From the NCBI GenBank assembly GCA_012797095.1, contig JAAZPS010000017.1, positions 1 to 6,318 of the forward strand: DNA of 6,318 nucleotides, read 5' to 3'. The stretch comes from Bacillota bacterium. GTDB taxonomy: Bacteria > Bacillota > Dethiobacteria > DTU022. A model generated the notes under the pieces. That model was not told the DNA's origin. It was given only the letters and a program-made list of their open reading frames with translations, and searched no databases. Positions 1 through 5,411 of this stretch are shown here, one piece after another. The position numbers and the translations under genes are program-made. Numbering within the stretch: position 1 is the first letter of the stretch; each line of letters starts with the position of its first letter.

Positions 1-168
1 CGGTTGTTAGGCAAGGGCTTGCTGAATAATTCTGCAAAGCAAGCTGCAATGGAGCAATATCGTAACTCAAACCCTCTGGCCATTCACAAACAGTTAGAGG
101 ACATGCTGGCCAGTGGACCACAGAAGAGTGGCGTCGATCTTCTCTCGTTGGGTAAGATTTTTATATGA
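1..168 (+). CDS. C-terminal fragment of an unrecognised protein (5' end outside window)
   Basis: Frame 1 is open from the left edge to a TGA at 166-168 and gives 55 residues, including the stretches LLNNSAKQAAMEQYRNSNP and LEDMLASGPQKSGVDLLSLG. The fragment is hydrophilic, contains a likely amphipathic helix and has no membrane segment. I do not recognise the family. GC is about 45% over the first 60 bases, clearly lower than the GC-rich genes that follow, and codon use (TTG, TTA, AAT, ATA) differs from them, which would suit horizontally acquired DNA such as a transposase tail. That is inference only, because neither the catalytic part nor both element ends are in view. It could also be a chance open frame, but the length and protein-like composition favour a real gene end. 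Confidence 0.5.
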   Translation, partial: RLLGKGLLNNSAKQAAMEQYRNSNPLAIHKQLEDMLASGPQKSGVDLLSLGKIFI

Positions 169-191
169 GTTGACACGCCGGTGCCACCCCC

Positions 192-222
192 AACAGGCAT
201 AATCAGTCATTCCTGTTAATTT
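192..222 (+). terminator. Weak hairpin with T-run after the left-edge reading frame
   Basis: AACAGG at 192-197 is complementary to CCTGTT at 212-217, and a T-rich run (AATTTTTAT) follows directly. The stem is only 6 bp and the loop is 14 nt, so it would be a poor intrinsic terminator. Its position just after the stop at 166-168 and before the pyrE promoter is what one would expect. It could equally be chance or part of a mobile-element end. Confidence 0.25.
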
Positions 223-241
223 TTATATTGAGAGGCCTTTC

Positions 242-272
242 TTGTTCGCAAAGCGACAAATAATGATATAAT
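242..272 (+). promoter_or_regulatory. Probable pyrE promoter with extended -10
   Basis: TGATATAAT at 264-272 is a perfect extended -10 (TGnTATAAT). The best -35 candidate, TTGTTC at 242-247, matches only the TTG and sits 19 nt away, as is common where the TGn motif compensates. Transcription would start near 279-280, giving a leader of about 28 nt that contains the ribosome binding site at 295-302. Confidence 0.6.
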
Positions 273-294
273 TCAATTCAGTGATCGCAACACT

Positions 295-302
295 GGAGGA
301 GG
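295..302 (+). promoter_or_regulatory. Ribosome binding site that fixes the pyrE start
   Basis: GGAGGAGG lies 5 nt before the ATG at 308. The in-frame GTG at 281 has no Shine-Dalgarno sequence and would sit almost on the predicted transcription start, so ATG 308 is preferred. Confidence 0.75.
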
Positions 303-307
303 CCCAA

Positions 308-1216
308 ATGAACAATCCAACCATATCCGAACTGCAGCAGAAGCTGCTGCGCCTGACCTACATCTATTCATACCGGAGCGGTACCTTCATCCTCACCTCC
401 GGTCGGAGCAGCAATTATTACATTGACGGCAAGCAGGTCACCATGGCTCCGGAAGGGCTCCACTTGACGGCCCAATATATCCTCGCTTCGCTGAAGGAGC
501 TACGCATCCCGGCCGAAGCGGTCGGCGGCCCGACCCTGGGGGCGGATGCCATCGCCGCTGCGGTGGCTGTCCTCGATCAGATCGACAGCAACCAGAGACC
601 GCCCCGGGGGCAGAGCACCCCTTTGGCCTCGTTCATCGTCCGCCAGGGAACCAAGGAGCACGGCACCAGATCGCAGATCGAGGGCCCTTTTCACCGCGGC
701 ATGCGCACGGTGCTCGTTGACGATGTTCTCACCACCGGCGGCTCGGTCCTGAAAGCCGCCTCCGCGGTCGAGGCAGCCGGAGGCAGCATCCATGCAATCT
801 ATGTCCTGGTAGACCGCCTCGAGGGCGGCCGCGAAGCGATCGAGAAGGCGGGTTACCTTCTGGAAGCGGCCGTCGACCGCACTGCGCTGGAGAAGCTGCA
901 GCGGGAGATGGAGCAGCGTTTCCCCGCCCTGAGCAGCGCCCTGCAAGCGGCAACGGTCCCCTGGGAGAAGCTGCCCCTGGAAGAGCTGTCCCCGGGGTAC
1001 CCCCTTCTCGGAGCAGCCCTGGAGGAGCTCGCCGGAGCGGTTAACAGCGCCGCCGGCAGCGGCCTTCTTAGCGGTGCCCGGCTTCAGCAGACCGCCGGCC
1101 GCTTCTTCAGTATCATCAAAGCAGCAATATACCATCCCCGCGGCGAAACGGAATCGCTGCGGCTGGTCCGCTTGATCCAGCGCGCCCTGACCGGCTTGCC
1201 CGATCGCAGCGCTTGA
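308..1216 (+). CDS. pyrE: Orotate phosphoribosyltransferase with C-terminal extension
   Basis: The product (302 aa) should convert orotate and PRPP to orotidine 5'-monophosphate and pyrophosphate in de novo UMP synthesis, in the cytoplasm. Residues 1-195 carry the family signatures in order: FILTSGRSSNYYIDGK (27-42, substrate side), GGPTLGAD (73-80), the mobile catalytic loop with R112, K116 and H118 followed by G119, and the PRPP-binding motif VLVDDVLTTGGS (135-146) with the paired aspartates 138-139. The second basic position of the loop (K100 in enteric PyrE) is Q113 here; this site varies among known enzymes. Typical PyrE proteins have about 180-215 residues. Here about 100 more follow (200-302), predicted mainly helical, and I do not recognise them. 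The loop is also preceded by a short polar insertion (about 93-104). No other pyr gene is in view, so the gene appears to have its own promoter. The core assignment is firm; the role of the tail is unknown. Confidence 0.93.
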   Translation: MNNPTISELQQKLLRLTYIYSYRSGTFILTSGRSSNYYIDGKQVTMAPEGLHLTAQYILASLKELRIPAEAVGGPTLGADAIAAAVAVLDQIDSNQRPPRGQSTPLASFIVRQGTKEHGTRSQIEGPFHRGMRTVLVDDVLTTGGSVLKAASAVEAAGGSIHAIYVLVDRLEGGREAIEKAGYLLEAAVDRTALEKLQREMEQRFPALSSALQAATVPWEKLPLEELSPGYPLLGAALEELAGAVNSAAGSGLLSGARLQQTAGRFFSIIKAAIYHPRGETESLRLVRLIQRALTGLPDRSA

Positions 1217-1224
1217 AATCTTTT

Positions 1225-2397
1225 CTAGGGAACGAACGGAATTCGCAGCAGCTCCACGGCCCTGCGGGCGGTGCTTTCAAGCAGCTCTGCAGTTCGCGCC
1301 ATCGACTGACCGAGAGAGAGGGGCCCGTCGGTGATCGAGAGCATCGTGGTGATCCCTTGATCCTGCGCCGCCGCCAGGTCAAGCCTGAGCGATCCCGCCA
1401 GCACCAGCACGGGAACGCCGCTGCGCCTGGCCAGGCGGGAGACCCCCACGGGAACTTTCCCGTAAAGCGTCTGGGTATTGATCTCGCCCTCGCCGGTGAT
1501 CACCAGAGCAACCCGGCCCGACTCCAGGAGGGCGGGCAGGCCCGCGATCTCCATCACTGCCTCCACCCCCGAGACCAGCCTCGCCCCGAGAACGCCGGCC
1601 AGCCCGGCACCGCTGCCTCCGGCGGCGCCGCCGCCCGGCAGAGCGCCGACCTGAACCCCCAGCTCCCGCTCCACCACCGCGGCAAAGCGGCGCAGGTTCC
1701 GATCCAGCAGGGGCAGCTGCTCCGGCAGAGCCCCTTTTTGCGGCCCGTAGATCGTAGCCGCCCCGGTGGGGCCGTACAGGAGGTTCTCCACATCGCAGCC
1801 CGCAACAAGGTCGACCCCGCGCAGGCGGGGATCGAGCCCCTCCAGCGAGATCACCGCAAGGGTTCCCAGGGCAGCGCCGCCCCGCTCAAGCGGCCGCCCC
1901 GCCCCATCGAGCAGCGCCGCCCCCAGCGCCTGAAGGGCACCGGCCCCGCCGTCAACGGTGGCACTGCCGCCCAGCCCCACGAAGAGTCGCCGGCAGCCGC
2001 TCGCCAGTGCGGCTTTGATCAGCTCGCCCGTGCCGAAGCTGGTCGCCCGCAGCGGGTCAAGGCTCTCCCGGGAGAGACGGGCCAACCCCGAGGCCGCAGC
2101 GATCTCCACAACAGCGGTGCCGCCGTCACCGGTAAGCCCCCAGAAACCCTCAACGGGATCTCCCAGGGGGCCGGTCACGGTTTGGTGAAAGAGGCGCCCT
2201 CCCGTGGCCCGGACAATACATTCCGTGGTACCGTCGCCCCCGTCAGCCAGCGGGAGCTCCCTGAGCTCCCCCCCGGGGAGAGCCGCCCGCACCCCCCGGG
2301 CAATGGCCGCCGCCGCTTCGGGAGCGCCCAGCGAGCCTTTGAAGGCATTGGGGCAGGCGATGATCATCTTCCCGGAACCGCTGCCGCTGCCGTCCAT
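1225..2397 (-). CDS. Glycerate 2-kinase (GlxK/GarK family)
   Basis: This 390-residue protein belongs to the type I glycerate kinase family, which phosphorylates D-glycerate with ATP, mostly yielding 2-phosphoglycerate for glycolysis. It links serine, glyoxylate or sugar-acid breakdown to central metabolism. Family motifs appear in order: PNAFKGSLGA (16-25), PLADGGDGTTE (49-59), LGGSATVDGGAG (142-153), a CDVENLLYGP...GPQKGA block (201-223), GAAGGSGAG (257-265) and VITGEGEINTQTLYGKVP (299-316). In the last motif the usual Arg and Asp of GEGRxD are E305 and N307. The length is normal. ATG 2397 is chosen because AAGAGGG lies 8 nt upstream; the GTG at 2406 overlaps that Shine-Dalgarno sequence. 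A start at 2367 would remove a Gly-Ser-rich tail and begin where most relatives do, but it lacks a good ribosome binding site. The gene faces pyrE, with only 8 bases between the two stops, and shows no clear promoter of its own in the 63 bases upstream of its start. Confidence 0.92.
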   Translation of the reverse strand: MDGSGSGSGKMIIACPNAFKGSLGAPEAAAAIARGVRAALPGGELRELPLADGGDGTTECIVRATGGRLFHQTVTGPLGDPVEGFWGLTGDGGTAVVEIAAASGLARLSRESLDPLRATSFGTGELIKAALASGCRRLFVGLGGSATVDGGAGALQALGAALLDGAGRPLERGGAALGTLAVISLEGLDPRLRGVDLVAGCDVENLLYGPTGAATIYGPQKGALPEQLPLLDRNLRRFAAVVERELGVQVGALPGGGAAGGSGAGLAGVLGARLVSGVEAVMEIAGLPALLESGRVALVITGEGEINTQTLYGKVPVGVSRLARRSGVPVLVLAGSLRLDLAAAQDQGITTMLSITDGPLSLGQSMARTAELLESTARRAVELLRIPFVP

Positions 2398-2405
2398 CTC
2401 TTTCA

Positions 2406-2412
2406 CCCTCTT
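2406..2412 (-). promoter_or_regulatory. Ribosome binding site for glycerate kinase
   Basis: On the minus strand AAGAGGG precedes ATG 2397 by 8 nt. It overlaps the upstream in-frame GTG (2404-2406), which therefore cannot use it, and this argues for the shorter form. Confidence 0.5.
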
Positions 2413-2460
2413 CGCCCTGTTATTTCAACCCCCTGCGATCGCTCCCGTAAAGATTTTCCC

Positions 2461-2495
2461 CAAAACAAAAGGCACCCCTTGAAGGAGCGCCCTTT
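2461..2495 (-). terminator. Intrinsic terminator of the histidine kinase / response regulator operon
   Basis: Read on the minus strand, a 13-bp stem (arms 2483-2495 and 2467-2479) closes a 3-nt TCA loop and is followed by GTTTTG at 2466-2461. Three of the stem pairs are G:U, so the hairpin is continuous only in minus-strand RNA; on the plus strand those pairs become A:C mismatches. It begins about 10 bases after the response regulator stop and ends about 60 bases before the glycerate kinase start, so it separates the two units. Confidence 0.8.
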
Positions 2496-2505
2496 CTAAG
2501 CTGCC

Positions 2506-2889
2506 TTACTGCGGAATATCTTCATCGGGAAGAAATTCCTTCAGCACATCCCAGAGCTCCTGCGGCCGGAACGGCTTGGTCATATAGGCGTTCGCCCCAA
2601 GTTCCATCGCTTTCCGCCGATCTTCCTCTTCAGCCTTGGCCGTGAGAACAACCACGGGGATGGTGCGGCTCTCCGGCTTGCTCTTCAGGATCTCCAGTAC
2701 CTCGTACCCGTCATATTTGGGCAACATCAGATCGAGAAGGATCAGGTGCGGCTGGCTCCGCGCTACCGCTTCCAGTGCCAGTTCCCCGTTTTCGGCGACC
2801 TCAACTTCGTATCCGACTGCATCCAGGCATGTGCGCACGCCCAGAATTATGTTTTTCTCATCTTCGACCAGCAGTATTCTTTTCCCCAT
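2506..2889 (-). CDS. Single-domain response regulator (CheY/Spo0F-like receiver)
   Basis: The product (127 aa) consists of a receiver domain alone. The acidic pocket is E9-D10, the phospho-acceptor is D53 in LILLDLMLPKYDG, the switch threonine is T83 in VVVLTAKA, and the conserved lysine is K105 in YMTKPF. The C-terminus ends soon after the last helix, leaving no room for a DNA-binding or enzymatic output domain. It should accept phosphate from the histidine kinase encoded 30 nt upstream and act by protein contact or pass the phosphate on in a relay, as CheY, DivK and Spo0F do. Which of these applies cannot be told from the sequence. ATG 2889 has a textbook AAGGAGG at 2899-2905 with a 9-nt spacer. 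The gene is the last of its operon and is followed by the terminator at 2461-2495. Confidence 0.95.
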   Translation of the reverse strand: MGKRILLVEDEKNIILGVRTCLDAVGYEVEVAENGELALEAVARSQPHLILLDLMLPKYDGYEVLEILKSKPESRTIPVVVLTAKAEEEDRRKAMELGANAYMTKPFRPQELWDVLKEFLPDEDIPQ

Positions 2890-2919
2890 ATCACTGTGCC
2901 TCCTTCTTGATCAGCGCCT

Positions 2920-3984
2920 CTAGCCCAGCATCCCCTCCCGGCGGAAAAGCGGAAAGGAGAACGTGAAAGTTGAACCGGCGCCTACTTCACTTTCAACCCA
3001 GATCTCGCCGTCGTGAGCTGTGACGATCTCCTTGGAGATAGCCAGCCCCAGACCGGCGCCTCCTTTTCTGCCAACCGGCCCCCGTACCTGAATGAATTTC
3101 TCGAAGATCTGATCGCGGTACTCGGGGGGAATCCCGCAGCCGGTATCCCGCACGGAGAAATAGAGCCGCCGCCTTCCCACCCTCACCTGTACGGCGATCG
3201 TTCCCCCGGCCTCGGTGTAACGCAGCGCATTTCCGATCAGGTTGGTCAAAACCCAGACCGTCTTGTTGAAATCGGCCGCCACCGGAGGGACGGCCCCGGG
3301 CAGCTCGGTCACCAGGGAGATCCCCTTGTTCTCCGCCTGTATCTTCAGCGGACGGACCGCCTCCTGAACCAGCTCCACCGCATCAACGGGTTCGGCCTGG
3401 ATATAGATCGCCCCGGACTCGATGCGGGAAAGTTCCAGCAAATTATCGACCAACTTGGTCAAACGGCTGCAATCATCGCCGATAGCGGCAAAGATCTCCT
3501 CACCGCGCTCGTTGAGCTCGCCGAGCAAACCTGTGCGCAGCATCTCCACCCCGAGAACAACCGAGGTCAGCGGAGTACGAAATTCATGCGAAACGATGGA
3601 GAGATAATCGCCCTTGAATTTTTCCATCTCGGAGAACCGCGTTATATCGGTCAGCTGGAGAAGGGCCCCCGCAAACCCCTCCGGTCCCTCGACCGGCGCA
3701 GCGGCAACCCTGAAGTAGTAGCGCTTCCCGCTAAACCTGAGCACCGTCTCCACTTTGTCCAGCACGGGCTCAGGGGAGCTCTCCCGTTCAAAAAGATCAT
3801 CCAGCAGAGGAGTGAGCGCTTCGATCCCGGTGATCCCGGCCGCAGAAAGACCGCGGCTCTCTTTCAGGGTGATCCCGAAGATCTCTTCCGCAAACCGGTT
3901 CAGCCAGACAATTCTCTGAGCGACATCGGTAATAAAAAGAGCGTCGGAAAGGTGATTCAACGCCAACCCCGGCCAATCGGTCAA
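2920..3984 (-). CDS. Soluble PAS-domain sensor histidine kinase
   Basis: The product (354 aa) senses an unknown cue and autophosphorylates on histidine, then passes the phosphate to a receiver, most likely the one encoded next. Residues about 5-118 form a PAS domain (opening SDALFITD, closing QLTDITRF). A HisKA dimerisation helix follows with the H-box SHEFRTPLTS, phospho-acceptor H133. The HATPase domain (about 235-347) has the N-box LTNLIGNALRYT (246-257), G1 box DTGCGIP (280-286), F box FEKF (294-297) and G2 box GAGLGLAISK (309-318). There is no signal peptide or transmembrane segment, so it acts in the cytoplasm on an internal ligand, redox or energy state. No PAS cofactor can be assigned. 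The start is TTG 3984, supported by AGGAGG 7 nt upstream; no ATG near the N-terminus would keep the PAS domain intact. A promoter lies directly upstream, and the response regulator gene follows after 30 nt. Confidence 0.95.
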   Translation of the reverse strand: MTDWPGLALNHLSDALFITDVAQRIVWLNRFAEEIFGITLKESRGLSAAGITGIEALTPLLDDLFERESSPEPVLDKVETVLRFSGKRYYFRVAAAPVEGPEGFAGALLQLTDITRFSEMEKFKGDYLSIVSHEFRTPLTSVVLGVEMLRTGLLGELNERGEEIFAAIGDDCSRLTKLVDNLLELSRIESGAIYIQAEPVDAVELVQEAVRPLKIQAENKGISLVTELPGAVPPVAADFNKTVWVLTNLIGNALRYTEAGGTIAVQVRVGRRRLYFSVRDTGCGIPPEYRDQIFEKFIQVRGPVGRKGGAGLGLAISKEIVTAHDGEIWVESEVGAGSTFTFSFPLFRREGMLG

Positions 3985-3991
3985 GTTCTTG

Positions 3992-3997
3992 CCTCCT
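3992..3997 (-). promoter_or_regulatory. Ribosome binding site that supports a TTG start
   Basis: AGGAGG on the minus strand, 7 nt before TTG 3984, is the best-placed Shine-Dalgarno sequence for the histidine kinase. It makes the TTG start credible despite the rare codon. Confidence 0.75.
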
Positions 3998-4012
3998 CTC
4001 TGTGCCGGTTAC

Positions 4013-4041
4013 ATTATACACCAAACCCCGCTCTCTTTGAA
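4013..4041 (-). promoter_or_regulatory. Sigma-A-like promoter for the histidine kinase / response regulator operon
   Basis: The minus strand reads TTCAAA (4041-4036), a 17-nt spacer, then a perfect TATAAT (4018-4013). The -35 matches the TTGACA consensus at 4 of 6 positions. Transcription would start near 4006, leaving about 20 nt before the TTG start, with the AGGAGG inside this leader. Confidence 0.7.
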
Positions 4042-4087
4042 AGTGTACCCCCTCTCTTTCCCGGCGGACGCTGCATCAGAGCCCCCT

Positions 4088-4486
4088 TTACGGAAAATCG
4101 AGCAGGCCGCCCTGGAGAAACCACTGCCCCTCTTTCAGGATCACCCTGACCTGCTCGGTATGGCTCTTCTCCTGGCCCATCAGGGACAGCTCCACCGTGA
4201 TTGTCACCAGCGCCTCCTCCTCTGAAATTAGTTCCACCTCGTCAACACTGAAACTCTTGAGCTCGATCAGCTCGACGATCTTTTCCAGAAAAGCACGCTC
4301 CGCGGCACCCGTATCGAGGCTGTCGGAAAGCTGCAGCATCAGTGGCAGATCATTTTGCTGAAATGCCTCCAGATATGCTTCCACCAATTTGCCCGGGGAT
4401 GATTGCGGGGACCGCTCCAGGGCAGAGCAGCCGGCCAGCAGGAGAAGCAGGCCGGCAAGCACCGCTGCGGGAAAATAAGATTTCAT
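4088..4486 (-). CDS. Small secreted lipoprotein, possibly NTF2-like fold
   Basis: The product (132 aa) begins with MKSYFPAAVLAGLLLLLAGC: a short basic n-region, a hydrophobic core and a lipobox (LAGC) with the lipidated cysteine at position 20. It should be processed by signal peptidase II and anchored on the outer face of the cytoplasmic membrane. The mature part opens with a helix (GKLVEAYLEAFQQNDLPLML, 32-51) and ends with strand-like stretches (ALVTITVELSL, 92-102; EQVRVILKEGQWFLQ, 111-125). This layout resembles small NTF2-like/DUF4878-type lipoproteins; that assignment is by appearance, not by a diagnostic motif. No function is known. An in-frame upstream start at 4525 would bury the signal peptide behind 13 residues, so ATG 4486 is chosen. 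The gene is co-oriented with the histidine kinase 103 bases downstream, with no clear terminator between them, so partial co-transcription is possible. Confidence 0.85.
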   Translation of the reverse strand: MKSYFPAAVLAGLLLLLAGCSALERSPQSSPGKLVEAYLEAFQQNDLPLMLQLSDSLDTGAAERAFLEKIVELIELKSFSVDEVELISEEEALVTITVELSLMGQEKSHTEQVRVILKEGQWFLQGGLLDFP

Positions 4487-4492
4487 GATCGA

Positions 4493-4499
4493 CCCCTCC
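4493..4499 (-). promoter_or_regulatory. Ribosome binding site that fixes the lipoprotein start
   Basis: GGAGGGG on the minus strand ends 6 nt before ATG 4486, placing the start immediately ahead of the signal peptide. Confidence 0.65.
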
Positions 4500-4553
4500 A
4501 TGATCCATTTTGATCGGCTTCCCAAGCCTATCTATCTTTATCGCAACAGCAGC

Positions 4554-4568
4554 AACATATGTTATGAT
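4554..4568 (+). promoter_or_regulatory. Extended -10 promoter overlapping a palindrome, upstream of the DUF456 gene
   Basis: TGTTATGAT at 4560-4568 fits the extended -10 pattern (TGnTATGAT). No good -35 is found 16-18 nt upstream. The perfect palindrome AACATATGTT (4554-4563) overlaps the TGn part. Transcription would start near 4575, about 40 nt before the GTG start. Confidence 0.45.
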
Positions 4569-4603
4569 GGAACAAAAAATATGGCTCGATCTTCAAAATA
4601 AAC

Positions 4604-4610
4604 GAGGTGA
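4604..4610 (+). promoter_or_regulatory. Ribosome binding site that fixes the DUF456 start
   Basis: GAGGTGA matches the 16S anti-Shine-Dalgarno closely and lies 5 nt before GTG 4616. The in-frame GTG at 4607 lies inside this element and has none of its own. Confidence 0.6.
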
Positions 4611-4615
4611 CCACG

Positions 4616-5092
4616 GTGACCGTTTGCGCGTACATCGTTGCCGTTATCTTCTTTATCACCGGTATTGTTGGAACATTCGCCCCCGTTTTGCCCGGTGCGC
4701 CCCTGATCTGGCTGGGGATGCTTTTTTTCGGCCTGCTGACCGGATTTGAAAACCTGCCCTGGAGTTTTTTCCTCCTCCAGGGGCTCCTCGCCATCGCCGT
4801 CATGGGGATCGACTACCTGGCCACGGCCCTGGGCAGCCGCTATTTCGGCGCCTCCAGAGCCGCGGTCTTCGGGGCCCTGGCCGGGCTTGTTGCCGGCCTT
4901 TTTTTCCTGCCCCTCGGTCTGCTCGTCGGCCCCTTCCTCGGGGCCATGCTCTTCGAATACCTGGCCAAAAGGCAGTTCGAGGGCGCCGTCCGGGCCGGCC
5001 TGGGCGCGGTAATCGGCTTCTGGAGCGGCGCCCTGTTCAAACTGATCCTCGAGCTCGGGATGATCGGCTGGTTCCTGATCGCGGTGCTCTAG
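4616..5092 (+). CDS. DUF456 family small integral membrane protein
   Basis: The product (158 aa) is almost entirely hydrophobic, with about four or five membrane segments: roughly 5-22, 28-43, 51-72, 84-113 (one long or two short) and 128-158. Family hallmarks are GIVGTFAPVLPGAPL near the N-terminus (16-30), a DYLATALGSRYFGASRAAV block (66-84), and the glycine-rich repeat-like stretch GLFFLPLGLLVGPFLGAM (94-111) followed by E114 and a basic cytoplasmic loop (KRQFEG, 118-123). The length is typical for DUF456. Its function is unknown; small glycine-rich proteins of this class have been suggested to be transport- or envelope-related, but nothing here decides that. It is transcribed divergently from the lipoprotein gene, the two starts being 129 bases apart, and seems to be a single-gene unit. 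Confidence 0.9.
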   Translation: MTVCAYIVAVIFFITGIVGTFAPVLPGAPLIWLGMLFFGLLTGFENLPWSFFLLQGLLAIAVMGIDYLATALGSRYFGASRAAVFGALAGLVAGLFFLPLGLLVGPFLGAMLFEYLAKRQFEGAVRAGLGAVIGFWSGALFKLILELGMIGWFLIAVL

Positions 5093-5117
5093 CCAAACCC
5101 GGTTCCGCCCCGGTCCA

Positions 5118-5157
5118 GCAGCGCCCCGATCGCCCCGCTGAAGGTAACCGGCGCTGC
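5118..5157. repeat. GC-rich inverted repeat after the DUF456 gene
   Basis: GCAGCGCC (5118-5125) and GGCGCTGC (5150-5157) are exact reverse complements with a 24-nt loop. They sit 25 bases after the DUF456 stop. No T-run follows, so it is not a standard intrinsic terminator, although it could stabilise the transcript's 3' end. Confidence 0.4.
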
Positions 5158-5200
5158 CCGAAATTCCCCCCCCCGCCTTTCCACCTGGCCCCGTAATCAT

Positions 5201-5265
5201 ATTTCAACAATAATCACGCTTAATATTCTCTTCGGAATATATCCCCTTGCAGGAATTATTGAAAT
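5201..5265. repeat. Nested inverted repeats in the AT-rich island
   Basis: Outer arms ATTTCAACAATAAT (5201-5214) and ATTATTGAAAT (5255-5265) pair apart from a 3-nt bulge. An inner hairpin has arms ATATTC (5223-5228) and GAATAT (5235-5240) around a 6-nt loop. The right outer arm overlaps the TTGAAA of the candidate ligase promoter, so the repeat could be an operator for a regulator. That role is inference. Confidence 0.4.
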
Positions 5266-5285
5266 CATAGCGAATATTATATAAT
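5259..5285 (+). promoter_or_regulatory. Candidate upstream promoter for the acyl-CoA ligase
   Basis: TTGAAA (5259-5264, 5 of 6 matches) and a perfect TATAAT (5280-5285) are separated by 15 nt, shorter than the preferred 17. Initiation would be near 5292, leaving a leader of about 150 nt. The -10 lies within the palindrome ATTATATAAT (5277-5286). Confidence 0.4.
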
Positions 5286-5411
5286 TATGCAGGTGTCGGG
5301 CCGCCTATTTTATCTTTTGGTCGCAATTACCTCTTTTTTCTGAACCGCCGCCTGCGATCTGGCGTCAAGGAGGTGCGCAACTCTTCCGCTTTTCGGGCAC
5401 CGCCCCGGTCA

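Noticed and set aside
170..203. TTGACA at 170-175 with CATAAT at 198-203 as a promoter
   Set aside because: The spacing is 22 nt, too long for a sigma-A promoter, and a better extended -10 lies downstream at 264-272.
281..307. GTG 281 as the pyrE start
   Set aside because: It has no ribosome binding site and lies within a base or two of the predicted transcription start. ATG 308 has GGAGGAGG at the right distance.
500..1135. Minus-strand open frame opposite pyrE
   Set aside because: It is the complement of a confirmed pyrE frame and shows no family motifs.
1213..2499. Long plus-strand open frame across the glycerate kinase region
   Set aside because: It is antisense to a gene with full family motifs and its translation is rich in Arg, Gly, Pro, Gln and His with no domain. 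This is typical of a GC-rich shadow frame.
3013..4149. Long plus-strand open frame opposite the histidine kinase
   Set aside because: The minus strand encodes every histidine kinase box in order. The plus frame has no recognisable motif and runs through the kinase promoter.
4516..4528. GGCTT-CCC-AAGCC hairpin upstream of the lipoprotein as a terminator
   Set aside because: The stem is only 5 bp, no T-run follows on either strand, and it sits upstream of gene starts rather than after a gene end.
4562..5200. Minus-strand open frame opposite DUF456
   Set aside because: Its Gly/Gln/Glu-rich translation is low-complexity, while the plus strand shows a conserved hydrophobic membrane protein with a ribosome binding site.
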